Positions 51,589 to 64,000 of a stretch of DNA of 64,000 bases are shown here, one piece after another. The notes under the pieces were generated by a model. The model was not told the DNA's origin, made no database searches, and saw only the letters and a list, made by a program, of their open reading frames with translations. The stretch's first letter is position 1. The number at the start of each line of letters is the position of its first letter. The stretch covers positions 124,001 to 188,000 of the forward strand of contig NZ_AUAS01000012.1 of assembly GCF_000428845.1 (NCBI RefSeq). Direction: 5' to 3'. The position numbers and the translations under genes are program-made. Source of the DNA: Dyadobacter alkalitolerans DSM 23607 (GTDB lineage Bacteria > Bacteroidota > Bacteroidia > Cytophagales > Spirosomataceae).

Positions 51589-52534
51589 TCGTTTTTTCAG
51601 TCAAAATCTTTTGATAAAAATAACGGCTCACTTTCTCCTGGTTCACGATCATGTAAATCAGGATCGGGTTCAGGACAAACATATCGAAGAAGAAATAAAT
51701 CCACGATTGGTCCAGAAACAGCCATAAGAACAGAAAAAGCACACGTGTGTTAAACTGAACAATGTTGGTATACTTCATCAAAGGCTTGTTATGCGCCCTG
51801 AAATCGGTTACCAGCGCTGTGGGCAAGCCGTTTTTATATTTTTCACGCACCAAAGTCAAGAGCTTTTGCAAATGGGGTGAGAAGCTTTCCTGCAACTTGG
51901 TGTAATTCAAATAAGTGCGGGCGATGAATTTCATCCCAAAGTTCTTGCTCCAGGTAAGGCTGTCATATTCTGCCTGCAAGTCGCGGCTGTTGTCGAGCTC
52001 GCTTCCTGATGTTCCTTTGATAAAGAACAAATGCACATTGCGATAGTAATCCGCCATTGCCGACTGCACCACATGTGACGCGCCCGCGAGTACACCCGGA
52101 ACCCATATCCACGCGCTCCAACCCTCATTCATGCTCCTGAGACAGATCGCAATGTGAATGGCAATAAACCAGAAATCACCAGCGGCCCCGTCCAGAATCC
52201 TTCCTAACCGGCTTTTATCATTCGTCATCCGCGCAAGTTGCCCGTCCGCACTGTCCAGCGAATTGGCAAAAACGAGTAGCAGCATCCCGATCACATTGAT
52301 CCAGAATTCCTGATAATAAAACAGGATCCCCGCCGCAACGCCGAAGAAAATACTGATAATCGTAACCGGATTGGGCCTCAACCCTATTTTGGCACAAAAC
52401 AATGCGATCTGATAGCCGATCGGGCGGTAAAACCAAATGTCGATCTGCTCCTCTGTATCGTTGGATTTCAGTGAGCTTTCAAATGCGGATGGCGCTGGTT
52501 CGGGAGCGGCGTTGTGCTTTATAACTGGATCCAT
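51569..52534 (-). CDS. CDP-alcohol phosphatidyltransferase family protein
   Basis: A 321-residue membrane enzyme. The CDP-alcohol signature is DSADGQLARMTNDKSRLGRI followed by LDGAAGD. The first four acidic and Gly/Arg positions fit D-xx-DG-xx-AR-x8-G-xxx-D. The last Asp, the usual catalytic base, falls one residue later than in the canonical D-xxx-D spacing. Several membrane spans follow. It probably joins a phospho-alcohol to ceramide or diacylglycerol. Start and stop overlap both neighbours (1 nt with the ATP-grasp gene, 20 nt with the flippase gene). Confidence 0.88.
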   Translation of the reverse strand: MDPVIKHNAAPEPAPSAFESSLKSNDTEEQIDIWFYRPIGYQIALFCAKIGLRPNPVTIISIFFGVAAGILFYYQEFWINVIGMLLLVFANSLDSADGQLARMTNDKSRLGRILDGAAGDFWFIAIHIAICLRSMNEGWSAWIWVPGVLAGASHVVQSAMADYYRNVHLFFIKGTSGSELDNSRDLQAEYDSLTWSKNFGMKFIARTYLNYTKLQESFSPHLQKLLTLVREKYKNGLPTALVTDFRAHNKPLMKYTNIVQFNTRVLFLFLWLFLDQSWIYFFFDMFVLNPILIYMIVNQEKVSRYFYQKILTEKTNEFQGV

Positions 52535-53403
52535 TAATTGCTTTTTGTAAATTTCTCGTATATAATGCTGGCAATGTGTCCGGCGGCTTTGTCACGGCAT
52601 GGCGCAAAACTTGGCCAGTCGTTCAGATCAATAATGCGGAAACTGCCGTCTTTTCCTATAATGGCGTCACCGCCGTAAATATCTATTCCAACTGCGCCCG
52701 ATGCGTCCGTAGCAACCTGCTGCAAACGTCCCGCATCAAAAGGATAATAGGCTGATGCGCTGTTAATGTTCTGGTATTCAACATATTTATGATGGTTGTT
52801 ATCATAGGGATAAAACCAAAAGAAAAAATCCGTCCCGCGCACGCCGTAAAATTTCACGAGGTCACCGATTAAATGCTTGCTGATCACCGCATCCGGAATG
52901 TCCCGCAATGCATATTCGCGCAAAATCTCCCTGGCTTCTTCCCGTGACGCTGCAAACGATACGTCCTCTTTGTGTATCGCGTGAAAATCGCCTCTTTTGA
53001 TCCAGTAACCTTTCCCTGTAATCGCATCAAAAACTTCGTCGCCTGTATAATCCGTTGGCACAATGTAGCTTTCGGCTACGGGAATGTTATTTTGGTTTAA
53101 AGCATTAGTCAGGTTCGTGCGAAAGCAATTTTCTATTCCGAATGCTGAGTTAATGACCTGTGCACCGTTTTCTTCCAATGCCTGCAATTTTTTAACCACT
53201 TCTTTCTGGCGGGCCATCGTGAAGATGTGTTGCTCGGCGATATTTTCATTTTTCAAAAAATCGTCCTCAAAACTGATCCGCACTTTGCATCCCATTTTTT
53301 CTAATTCCTTTGCTGTCAAAGAAAAAATCGCATCGTCATTTCCAATGTGGTTAGGCGAGAACTTGCGGTTCCTCGGAACGCCTAAAATATTTAATTCACT
53401 CAT
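52534..53403 (-). CDS. ATP-grasp enzyme of the lipid locus
   Basis: A 289-residue ATP-grasp protein. The nucleotide and metal-binding strands near the C-terminus are GIDIYGGDAIIGKDG and IIDLNDWPSFAPC, which supply the Asp-Asn metal ligands. Upstream are IKRGDFHAIHKEDV and YALRDIPDAVISKHL. The fold covers amino-acid ligases (RimK, LysX) and inositol-phosphate kinases of the ITPK type, whose DINxFP ending looks similar. So it could phosphorylate the head group or attach an amino acid to it. The stop TAA shares its last A with the ATG of the CDP-alcohol enzyme. Confidence 0.8.
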   Translation of the reverse strand: MSELNILGVPRNRKFSPNHIGNDDAIFSLTAKELEKMGCKVRISFEDDFLKNENIAEQHIFTMARQKEVVKKLQALEENGAQVINSAFGIENCFRTNLTNALNQNNIPVAESYIVPTDYTGDEVFDAITGKGYWIKRGDFHAIHKEDVSFAASREEAREILREYALRDIPDAVISKHLIGDLVKFYGVRGTDFFFWFYPYDNNHHKYVEYQNINSASAYYPFDAGRLQQVATDASGAVGIDIYGGDAIIGKDGSFRIIDLNDWPSFAPCRDKAAGHIASIIYEKFTKSN

Positions 53404-53466
53404 TTACGCTGCGGCAGGCCAAACGCTCCGCCTTTATTTGGTGTCGGTTACTCAATTAATTTTTAA

Positions 53467-54180
53467 TCAAACAGCTGCTTCCGGGCTCAAAAATAGCTCG
53501 GCTGTTGCAATGTCCTGCACATGGTCCACGTCCACAATTTTGGAAAACGGATAGGCTTTCAGATGAATGTTATTTTCCAGCAAACTGCGCTGAAAGTTCC
53601 GCATCCGGCTTACACCGCCATTCACGGCATCATTTACCAGCGCAATAGCGCCTTTTCTCAAACAATAAATTCCGCCTGAGATGAAGCGTGTTTGCGTCGT
53701 ATTTTTATCCGTGAAAGCGGTAATGTTCTCAGCCTCGTCAACAGTTACGTACAAAGGACTTTCGTCGTCGATGAATGTGGTTACGGCCATGAGGCCTCCT
53801 AATTCTTCATTTCCTGCAAATTCCTGAATGTAGGCGGTGAACTCTTCTTCTTTAAAAACAGTGTCCGTTGTTGTCAGGCAAATTTCTTTCAGTTCCGGGT
53901 CGCTGCCGAACAGTTCAAAAACACTGTGCAACGAACTCGGTGTTGATTTTTTCACAATGTGAATCGGCAATGTCAGGCTGAGCTCTTTCAAATGACTTTC
54001 CAGGACAGCTGATTCTTCATTGATAATGATCATGATCTTTTCTGCATCATTCCGCATAAAAATCCCTATCAGCCTGTCTATCAGCATTTCGCCATTCAGC
54101 GTCACCATGGGTTTCGGAAGTTTGAAACCTTCCTTTGCCAATCGTGATCCTTCTCCGGCCGCTATAATTGCGTAATTCAT
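53467..54180 (-). CDS. Sugar/polyol-phosphate nucleotidyltransferase
   Basis: A protein of 237 residues from MNYAIIAAGEGSRLAKEG (54180). That N-terminus is the GxGxR nucleotide loop, with KLPKPMVTLNGEMLIDRL following and a later FISGGIYCLRKGAIALV; the family Asp pair lies in CLTTTDTVF. It activates a phosphorylated alcohol or sugar as an NDP derivative. CTP use is plausible because a CDP-alcohol phosphotransferase is two genes away. The frame continues upstream to 54219, but those residues are not family-like. Confidence 0.85.
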   Translation of the reverse strand: MNYAIIAAGEGSRLAKEGFKLPKPMVTLNGEMLIDRLIGIFMRNDAEKIMIIINEESAVLESHLKELSLTLPIHIVKKSTPSSLHSVFELFGSDPELKEICLTTTDTVFKEEEFTAYIQEFAGNEELGGLMAVTTFIDDESPLYVTVDEAENITAFTDKNTTQTRFISGGIYCLRKGAIALVNDAVNGGVSRMRNFQRSLLENNIHLKAYPFSKIVDVDHVQDIATAELFLSPEAAV

Positions 54181-54208
54181 ATTGTTGGTGTCTTTTTCTA
54201 AACCTCTC

Positions 54209-56779
54209 TTAAAAATCAAGCCTGAACCGCGCCCTTATGCCCCATTCCGAAACATTCGGGTTGTCGAGATAGGTGAAACGTTTCACCAGATCGACGCGTA
54301 ACAGCTTGAAAATGTTGGCTATACCCACGCTTCCCTCAATGTAAGGCTCGCGCGACAATGTGTAACTGATCGGCTTGCCGTTCTCATCCACCGGAAAGCG
54401 GAAAAGTGCTGGGTTATTAGTTGGGTTGTTTTCGTCCCTGAGCCCGCCCATGAGTCCTTTGAAACTGAAAACCTCTCTCAGTTTCAGCTTTTTCAGCAAT
54501 GGGATTTTGTTAAATAAAAACCCGTTCATGTAATACTGCACGTCCAGACTCGCATAATGATCGCTCACGAATTCCAGGAAGTTCATCAGGTTATAGCTGT
54601 TGAGCTGGTAAGCGTAAGTCTGGTTGGCGCGGTGAATGGTAAGCAGCGGGAACAGGACCTTGTTACCGAAAATGTAACTTCCCTCAGCTGTCACGTCGGC
54701 ATAACCGAACTGCGACAGGTAAACCCGTTTTGCAATGTTGGCCGACACATTATGATAGCGGTTCTGGCCTTCGAAAACGCCTTTCAAGCCTGCATTATAG
54801 CGTAATGTGAAGATCGGATATTTGTTAATGATCGGCGTGCGATACAGTTTTCCCTGGTAATATTGCTCATGCGGCGCATAGCGCAGTTCCAGGTTGGCTT
54901 CTGTGTTGCTTAATCCGCCCACATTCTGCAATTCGCCTTCACTGTTCAGTTTTTCGTATCTTAAAATTCCGGCTGGCGTCTGCCTCCAATTGGTAAAACC
55001 AATTTTGTAAGAAAAGCGGCTTTCGAACTCGCGGACATATTCGAGCTTATAAACATCATTATAAAGCCAGCGGTTGTTGTCACCTCTTTTGAATGATAAA
55101 AGGAAGTTGTCTTCCTGCACAAACTGCAAATCCTGGCCCGGAATCTTGGTGTCGCGCTGGTAACTGGCACGGATGTAATTCAGCGGGAAATGGTAAACAG
55201 ACTTGTTATTGAAAGAATAAGTGCCGCTCAGGAAATATTTCCATTTCTGATCTTTAAAACCATAAGCCGCATAAGTTTCAATGTAAAAGCGCTTGCTGAA
55301 ATCCGTGGTCGTGCGTCCGCCGAAACGAAGCCTGAAACCTTCCACCGGGTTGAAACTATAAAAAGTGTTCACCGGCCCAACTTCCACTTTGCCGAAAGAC
55401 TTGTAACCCGACAATAATAGGGTGGCAATGTCCATCGTCCGGCGGAAGGACGGAATGGTTTGCAGTGTGTCCACATTTCTGTAAATGTTCAGCTCCATTT
55501 TTTCCAGCGGCAAATGCCTCGCGCCTGCCCAGAATGCTTCGCCCGTTTTTACGTCGGGATTGAATGCAACCTCCTCGCTCGGCCCGCGGTAAACGCTGTC
55601 GGGGCGGGTTTGATTAACCGTGTAATTTTTAAAATTCACCACGCGCTGACCATAAAAACCGGCATTTTTCTCTCCTAATGCGAACTCCATGCCCAATGTT
55701 GTCTTGGTCGGGTGATAGCGTCCGTCGGGTCCTTTTTCGTATTCCAAACGTGCTTCGAGGTCACGCATGAAGTTGAGGTTAATGTCTTTATTAACCGTCA
55801 GATATGCATTTTGCACGCCATAATTCCCGTCCAGTGTAATGTACAGCTTGCCTTCAAAAAGCATGTCTGTCTTGTTTCTTGGAACAAAACCCAGTTCGAC
55901 GAGCCATGGCGTTTCAGTCTTGATCGTGTCGCGAATGAAGAATTTGTAAAATGTAGGCGCCGAATTTGCGATCGGGCTCAGCAATAGGTTGGTGGCGATG
56001 GAAATGTCATTTTCGTACAAATTGACATCTTCATATAACCTGTTGAAATAGGCGCTCAAACCATCATTATCCACAAATTTCGCATCAAACTCTGCCCTTC
56101 TGTTGGCCAGCACCCATTGTTTTTTGGTATATGGATTTTTGCGGAAATAAATCTGCGAAAGCTTTTCCTGGATGTAGGCAGGCAACATATTTTTGCCGCC
56201 CATAGCCGTAGAATCCTGGTCTTCGAAAAGGAACTGGTAGTTTTTGAAAATGCGTTTTTCCTTGAAATTATCAGAAAGGTTGCTCAGTGCGAACGAGATC
56301 TTTTCGTACTGCTCATATTCCACAAAGTCATTGGCGGCCATTTTGTTCTGGTCCTTGTGCGCAATCACTTCGCGGATGAGCTGAACAGCCGGGTTATCCT
56401 TGTTCCGGTAACGCCCTCTTCCCTTAATGGTCACTTCTTTCAGCATGGAAGCATCCACAGCCAGTTTCACATTGATAACTTGCTCAATGCCGGGCGTAAT
56501 GGGTTTTTCAACGCTGAGATATCCTACATATGTGAACTTTACGGTTTTGTAATCTTCACGCAATGTCATCGCGTATTTTCCGTCTGCGTCGGATGCTGTT
56601 CCCATGGTCGTGCCGGGGATCAGGACGGATACGAAAGGCAATGTTTCGCCTGTTTTCGCGTCGGTAACGGTTCCTTTAATTGTTGTGGTGCTTTGCGCTA
56701 TGGCAGTTCCGGAAAGGGTCTGTACGAGACAGAGGATCAGGAAAACTTTTAACCATACCGACTTACTTAATGTTTTCAT
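54209..56779 (-). CDS. DUF5686 outer-membrane protein with carboxypeptidase-regulatory-like domain
   Basis: An 856-residue exported protein: signal peptide 1-28 (TAIAQ), a CarboxypepD-regulatory-like domain at about 33-110 (IKGTVTDAKTGETLPFVSVL), and the long DUF5686 beta-barrel-type region ending in WGIRARFRLDF. The fold implies outer-membrane location. Function of DUF5686 is not known to me. It lies between the ceramide genes and the head-group genes, so a role in placing the lipid at the surface is possible but unproven. Confidence 0.85.
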   Translation of the reverse strand: MKTLSKSVWLKVFLILCLVQTLSGTAIAQSTTTIKGTVTDAKTGETLPFVSVLIPGTTMGTASDADGKYAMTLREDYKTVKFTYVGYLSVEKPITPGIEQVINVKLAVDASMLKEVTIKGRGRYRNKDNPAVQLIREVIAHKDQNKMAANDFVEYEQYEKISFALSNLSDNFKEKRIFKNYQFLFEDQDSTAMGGKNMLPAYIQEKLSQIYFRKNPYTKKQWVLANRRAEFDAKFVDNDGLSAYFNRLYEDVNLYENDISIATNLLLSPIANSAPTFYKFFIRDTIKTETPWLVELGFVPRNKTDMLFEGKLYITLDGNYGVQNAYLTVNKDINLNFMRDLEARLEYEKGPDGRYHPTKTTLGMEFALGEKNAGFYGQRVVNFKNYTVNQTRPDSVYRGPSEEVAFNPDVKTGEAFWAGARHLPLEKMELNIYRNVDTLQTIPSFRRTMDIATLLLSGYKSFGKVEVGPVNTFYSFNPVEGFRLRFGGRTTTDFSKRFYIETYAAYGFKDQKWKYFLSGTYSFNNKSVYHFPLNYIRASYQRDTKIPGQDLQFVQEDNFLLSFKRGDNNRWLYNDVYKLEYVREFESRFSYKIGFTNWRQTPAGILRYEKLNSEGELQNVGGLSNTEANLELRYAPHEQYYQGKLYRTPIINKYPIFTLRYNAGLKGVFEGQNRYHNVSANIAKRVYLSQFGYADVTAEGSYIFGNKVLFPLLTIHRANQTYAYQLNSYNLMNFLEFVSDHYASLDVQYYMNGFLFNKIPLLKKLKLREVFSFKGLMGGLRDENNPTNNPALFRFPVDENGKPISYTLSREPYIEGSVGIANIFKLLRVDLVKRFTYLDNPNVSEWGIRARFRLDF

Positions 56780-56904
56780 TTGTGAACGTCATAACGTATT
56801 TTTCATGGATGCGTTTTTAATAAACCGTGCAGACTGCGGAGCCCCGAAGCCTGGAGGCCTGGACGCTCAAAACCCAGCACGATGATCAATCCGGCATTCG
56901 ATTG

Positions 56905-57926
56905 CTAAAGCCACTTATTTTCTTTGTACCACATCAGGGTTTCCTGCATGCCCTGCCGTAAGTCGTATTGCGGCGCGTAGTGCAGGCTGTTTCTGGCTGC
57001 TTCAATACTGCAGATCCAATTTGAAGCGGTGAGCTCTTTGAGTTTTTCCTTGTTCAAAACCGGGGTTGCTGCGGTGAATCCGTAAACGAAGTCCAGGAAG
57101 CCGGCCATTAATTTTACCAAAGGCAATGGCAAATGTGCCCTGAAAATGTTCTTGCCGCTGATTTCCCGGAACCGGTCTGCGAATGCATAGCGGTCGTAAG
57201 CTTGCCCGTCGGAAATGTTGTATACTGTTGTTTCGCGCTGGTTTTCCAGCATTGCAGCCATGGTGGCGGCCACAAGATCTTTGACATACACGAAGCTCAG
57301 CCGCTGCGGGCCCTTGCCTATATATGCATCCAATCCATTGTTCAGTGTTTTGAAAAGGATAAAAAGATCCTTTTCACCGGGACCGTAAACGGCAGTCGGA
57401 CGGATAATGGTTAACGGTAAGCCGCTTACCTGCGCGAGATATTGCTCGGCCAGCAACTTGCTTTTGCCATAATCGGTCACAGGAATGGGTAATGTTTCCT
57501 CTGTAATAGGCTGTTGCTCAGCATAGGCAAGCGGACCGATGGCGGCCAGGCTGCTCAGAAAAACAAAGCGTTTCAAAGGAATGTTGGCTGACATGGCCGC
57601 CTGCGCCAGATGCAGGGAATATTCTGCATTGACTTTGTTGTAAACGGCCGTTTTTTTAGCCTTGGTCACTCCTGCTGCGTGGATAATGTAGGAATACCCT
57701 CCATCTTCCAGTAATTCTGTCAAGGAATCCCTTGACTCAAAATTCGTATTCACAAACGTCAGCGGGCCTTTTCCGATTTTTTCGAAATCGCTTTGCAGCT
57801 TTTTCAGAAAGGTCAGGTCGCTGGAAGGCCTTACTGCTGCGTGCACTTCCATGCCTGCTTCCAGTGCTGCTTCTACCAAGTGAAACCCGATGAAACCGCT
57901 GGCCCCCGTTATGAATACTTTCTCTT

Positions 57927-57930
<4 letters not shown>
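56905..57930 (-). CDS. Extended SDR, probable ceramide reductase (CerR-type)
   Basis: A 341-residue NAD(P)-binding epimerase-like protein. The nucleotide loop is TGASGFIGFHLVEAALEAG, the catalytic Tyr-Lys lies in YGKSKLLAEQYL, and RPTAVYGPGEKDLF completes the signature. In Caulobacter an enzyme of this family reduces the 3-keto group after acylation to give dihydroceramide. Here the ATG overlaps the stop of the acyltransferase gene (4 nt) and that gene overlaps serine palmitoyltransferase in the same way. The three-gene coupling is strong support. Confidence 0.82.
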
Positions 57931-60697
<2,767 letters not shown>

Positions 60698-63600
60698 CTA
60701 CGCTTCTTCCACCACTATACTTTTGGTTACCGCGCCCGACCGGAATTTAGCAGATGCCCACTTTTCCGCCAGTCTGTCGACGAGGTAATACATCATTGGC
60801 ACGAGATAGATGGTTAAAAGCATTGAACTGGTCAGTCCGCCTATTAAAACCCATGCCAGCGAATTCTTCCATTCTGCCCCTGCGCCGGTTGCCGTTGCAA
60901 TCGGCACCATCCCGATCACCATCGCAATGGTCGTCATCAAAATCGGCCGAAGACGCTCTTCTCCCGCAATCAAAATCGCCTCCCGGAACGGCACGCCCAG
61001 CTCTTTTTGCTGATTGGCAAAGTCGACGATCAGAATTGCATTTTTAACTACAAGCCCGATCAGCATCAGCATTCCCAGAAGGGCAAAAATACCGATGTTC
61101 GATGATGACAATGCGAGTGCCAGGAGCGCCCCGACAACGGCCACAGGAATCGAGAACAACACCACGAGCGGATACACAAAACTGTCGTAAAGCAGCACCA
61201 TGATAAAGTATACCAAAACCAACCCCGCCAGCATCGCCAGCCCTAGTGAACCAAAACCTTCGCTCTGATTTTTCGCGTCGCCTCCCCATGTCAGAATAAT
61301 GTCTGATGGAAGTGGCTTCTCTACTAACCCGGCTTGAATATTGCTCACCAATGTTCCCGATCCAATCCCTAATGTATTAGCGGTTACAGTTACGGATGAA
61401 CGACGATTCTTGCGCTCCACAATCGACGGTCCGTTGCTCAGACTCACGTTTGCGAATTCGGCCAGGCGCACCGGACGCTTTGCGGCAGGACTGTAAAAGT
61501 TAATATTTTTAACGTCATCCGGGTTTTTCCGGTCAAATGCGTCCAGCATGATGCGGATCTCGTAATCTTCACCGCCATCCCGGTATTTGGAGTCATCATT
61601 TCCTGCAAATGCATTCTGCATGGTCGCACCCACAGTCTGAATGTCCAGACCCAGTTTCGCCATTTTTTCGCGGTCAATTTCGACCCTTACTTCTGGGTTA
61701 CCTGCCTCTACGGAAACATTCACGTCGTTCGCACCGGGTGTTTTTCTCAATCTATTGGCTAAGTCATTGGCAGAAACCAGGATTTTGTCCAGATCATCGC
61801 CGCTCAGGAAAATCTCGATCGGAGACGCGCCGGAGTTCACCATTCCCACAGCTGCGGAGTTGAATTCCACGCCTGCGAATTTTTGTTCCAATTCTTTACG
61901 AACTGCAAGCATATAATCCTCAGTCAGTTGTGCATTCTTGCGTTCTTCTGCGGGGATCAGTTCTACTGTTAATTCTGTCCGGTTGGTTTCGCCGCGGCCG
62001 GAGCTGTTCAAACCTGTGCTCGCTCCGCCAACATTGGCGAAGATCGTTTTCACTTCCGGTTTTTGTCTTAAATAATCTTCTATTTGTCTGGATGTAAGGT
62101 TATTCTGTTGCAATGAAGCACTTTTATCCAGTTTCATAGTAAGCAGGAATTTACCCTGGTCACCTTCCGCTACGAACTCCGAACCAATGATGCCCAGGCT
62201 CATTACCCAAACCGTCATCCCGAATATCGCGACCAGGATCCCGGAGAACGCCAGCTTATGACCCAAAACCCATTGTAAGCTGCCGTGATACCATTTTGTC
62301 ATCTTGGTAAGGCCTTTTTCAAACCATAACAGGAAAGCCTGCACCGGATTTTTAGGATCCAAATGTTCAATCCGCGCCATTTTGGAAGTCATCCAGGGCG
62401 TAAGCGTGAAACTCACCAGCAAGCTGACCATTGTTGCAAATGCAACCGTTAAGCTGAACTGACGAAGCAAATCGGCAATAACGGAGTTCACAAATGTGAT
62501 CGGAACAAATACCACCACGATTACCAGCGTGATCGCCAGGGCTGCAAATCCGATTTCGGTAACCCCTTCAATGGTCGCATCCCAGCGGTTTTTACCCATT
62601 TCCAGATGTCGCTGAATGTTCTCAAGAATTACAATCGAGTCATCCACCAAAATCCCGATCACAAGCGAAAGTGCCAGTAAGGTCATCAGGTTCAGCGAGT
62701 AACCCATCAAATACATGAAAAGGAATGCGGCAATAAGCGATGCCGGCACCGACACCATAACAATGAATGCATTCCGGAAACTGTGCAGGAACAAAAGCAT
62801 CACCGCCGCCACCAGGATCACTGCGATGATCAAGTCATGCGTTACGGCTTCCACGGATTCCAAGGTAAAAATGCTGCTGTCGTAGGCGATCGCAAATTTC
62901 ACCTTGTCCTTTGCATTCGTTTTTTCAATCTCCGAAAGCTTTGCCTGAATGGATTCGCTGATCTCCACCGCATTGGCGTCCGATTGTTTTTTTACAAACA
63001 ACCCGATCCCGTTGATGCCATTATAGCGGCTAATGCTTTCTGCGTCAGTGAGTCCGTCGGTAATGTTAGCAACGTCGCCCACGCGGATGGGGCTGCCGGT
63101 TACGGGGGAGGTGATTACCAGATTTCTAATGTCGTCAATGGAAGTAAACTTTCCGGCGAGACGCAATGTCATGTTTTCGCTCGTGCTCTTTACTTTTCCG
63201 GTCGGGAAATCGAGATTGGCCTGGTTAATGGCTTGCGTAACTTGTAATAGCGATAAGCCGTAAAAATTCAGCTTGTCGTTGTTCACATTTACCCGAATCT
63301 CGCGCTGGTCGCCACCGGTCATAGTGATCTCGGCAACGCCTTCGATCTGTGTTAGTATGGGCAGATATTTGTCTTCAACCTGCTGATAAAACACTTCATT
63401 CGGCAAGCTTGAAGTTGCTAGCAGCTGCATAATAGGCTGGTCGCTGGGTGATATTTTGGATAAGGATGGCGTTTCAGCATCGTCCGGCAAGTCGCTGAGC
63501 ATGTTGTTCACATCGCGCTGCGCATCTTCCAATGCTTTGTCAATGTCCGTTCCGGCTTTGAATTCCACGATCACCAATGATGCGCTTTCCAGAGATTTGG

Positions 63601-63844
63601 AAGTCACTTCCTTAATGTTGTCCAGTCCGGAAACAGCGTCTTCAATCTTCTTGCTCACTTCGGATTCCACTTCCGTAGGCGCTGCGCCCGGGTAAACCGT
63701 TGTGATCGTGATCGTTGGAACGGAAAATTCCGGCAGCAGCATGTAATTCAGCTGCGTGTAGGAAACAAGCCCACCCAGGATCAGCACTGCAAACAGCACG
63801 ATGATCATCGACGGACGTTTCAATATGGTTTGAATAAATTTCAT
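60698..63844 (-). CDS. RND efflux transporter permease (HAE-1/AcrB type)
   Basis: A 1048-residue inner-membrane proton-driven exporter. The proton-relay residues are present: two Asp in VIGILVDDSIVILENI (TM4) and Lys in LIGLVVKNAILIVDFA (TM10). The N-terminal porter motifs are standard (LPEFSVPTITITTVYPGA, PTEVESEVSKKIEDAV). It follows the adaptor gene by 20 nt. No outer-membrane factor gene is in view; the next gene downstream is SPT after 447 bp. Confidence 0.95.
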   Translation of the reverse strand: MKFIQTILKRPSMIIVLFAVLILGGLVSYTQLNYMLLPEFSVPTITITTVYPGAAPTEVESEVSKKIEDAVSGLDNIKEVTSKSLESASLVIVEFKAGTDIDKALEDAQRDVNNMLSDLPDDAETPSLSKISPSDQPIMQLLATSSLPNEVFYQQVEDKYLPILTQIEGVAEITMTGGDQREIRVNVNNDKLNFYGLSLLQVTQAINQANLDFPTGKVKSTSENMTLRLAGKFTSIDDIRNLVITSPVTGSPIRVGDVANITDGLTDAESISRYNGINGIGLFVKKQSDANAVEISESIQAKLSEIEKTNAKDKVKFAIAYDSSIFTLESVEAVTHDLIIAVILVAAVMLLFLHSFRNAFIVMVSVPASLIAAFLFMYLMGYSLNLMTLLALSLVIGILVDDSIVILENIQRHLEMGKNRWDATIEGVTEIGFAALAITLVIVVVFVPITFVNSVIADLLRQFSLTVAFATMVSLLVSFTLTPWMTSKMARIEHLDPKNPVQAFLLWFEKGLTKMTKWYHGSLQWVLGHKLAFSGILVAIFGMTVWVMSLGIIGSEFVAEGDQGKFLLTMKLDKSASLQQNNLTSRQIEDYLRQKPEVKTIFANVGGASTGLNSSGRGETNRTELTVELIPAEERKNAQLTEDYMLAVRKELEQKFAGVEFNSAAVGMVNSGASPIEIFLSGDDLDKILVSANDLANRLRKTPGANDVNVSVEAGNPEVRVEIDREKMAKLGLDIQTVGATMQNAFAGNDDSKYRDGGEDYEIRIMLDAFDRKNPDDVKNINFYSPAAKRPVRLAEFANVSLSNGPSIVERKNRRSSVTVTANTLGIGSGTLVSNIQAGLVEKPLPSDIILTWGGDAKNQSEGFGSLGLAMLAGLVLVYFIMVLLYDSFVYPLVVLFSIPVAVVGALLALALSSSNIGIFALLGMLMLIGLVVKNAILIVDFANQQKELGVPFREAILIAGEERLRPILMTTIAMVIGMVPIATATGAGAEWKNSLAWVLIGGLTSSMLLTIYLVPMMYYLVDRLAEKWASAKFRSGAVTKSIVVEEA

Positions 63845-63864
63845 GTTTTCTCTGGCTAATGAGT

Positions 63865-64000
63865 GTTATTGTGCAACAACAGAAGTTCCGTTTTGCAGGT
63901 TAATCTGTCCGCTTGTCACGACTTTGTCGCCCGCTTTCAGTCCCTTTGTGATTTCATAAAATTCGTTGGTCGTAGCGCCGATGGCCACGTCGCGCAGGTT
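63865..64000 (-). CDS. RND efflux periplasmic adaptor subunit, 3' end only
   Basis: The last 44 codons plus stop of an open frame that continues beyond the window. They include TKGLKAGDKVVTSGQINLQNG, cut here to the pattern GLKAGDKVVTSGQINL. This is the typical membrane-fusion-protein C-terminus before the permease gene. The stop is at 63865-63867. Confidence 0.85.

Overview
The window looks like chromosomal DNA from a Bacteroidota bacterium of the Cytophagales, most like Dyadobacter or Spirosoma. This rests on a PorP/SprF-type protein and a type IX secretion (T9SS) sorting domain, DUF5686, DUF4142 and DUF4833 proteins, a sphingolipid operon, promoters of the form TTTG-N19-TAnnTTTG, and the absence of Shine-Dalgarno signals. 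The species is an inference. No tRNA, rRNA, CRISPR array, prophage or intact insertion sequence was seen.

Layout. 0-9.9 kb: 2-oxoglutarate dehydrogenase E1 and E2 (sucA, sucB), a PorP-like protein, a TolB-like beta-barrel protein and an FAD oxidoreductase. 9.9-21 kb: cmk, the L-lactate oxidation genes lutA, lutB and lutC, and a cluster for non-phosphorylative L-fucose or L-rhamnose catabolism (mutarotase, lactonase, UxaA-type dehydratase, SDR dehydrogenase, diketo-acid hydrolase) with a divergent AraC regulator. That pathway ends in pyruvate plus L-lactate, so the neighbouring lut genes make metabolic sense. A REP-like element made of four 60-62 bp repeats between 24-bp inverted arms sits inside the cluster. 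21-34.7 kb: adenine deaminase, an ECF sigma factor, rarA, a YfbU homologue, a candidate small RNA, several small or unknown genes, a decayed T9SS cargo gene, response regulators, an aldo/keto reductase, a collagen-like repeat protein and a family 39 glycosyltransferase.

34.7-46.5 kb: a compact minus-strand operon. In order of transcription it encodes a type II NADH dehydrogenase, a GAF protein whose C-terminus resembles a class III nucleotide cyclase, an HD-PycTM (Pycsar effector) fusion, polyphosphate kinase, a propeller lipoprotein and a metallophosphoesterase-beta-barrel protein. This is the best candidate for an undescribed signalling system. 46.6-48.8 kb: a CmoA-type carboxy-SAM synthase overlapping a membrane methyltransferase gene.

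48.8-60.3 kb: a lipid locus. Serine palmitoyltransferase, a GNAT-fold acyltransferase (bacterial ceramide synthase type) and an extended SDR (ceramide reductase type) are joined by 4-nt overlaps. They are followed by a nucleotidyltransferase, an ATP-grasp enzyme, a CDP-alcohol phosphotransferase, a flippase-like protein, a HAD protein and a PfkB kinase, which together look like a head-group pathway. 60.7-64 kb: an RND efflux pump and the 3' end of its periplasmic adaptor gene.
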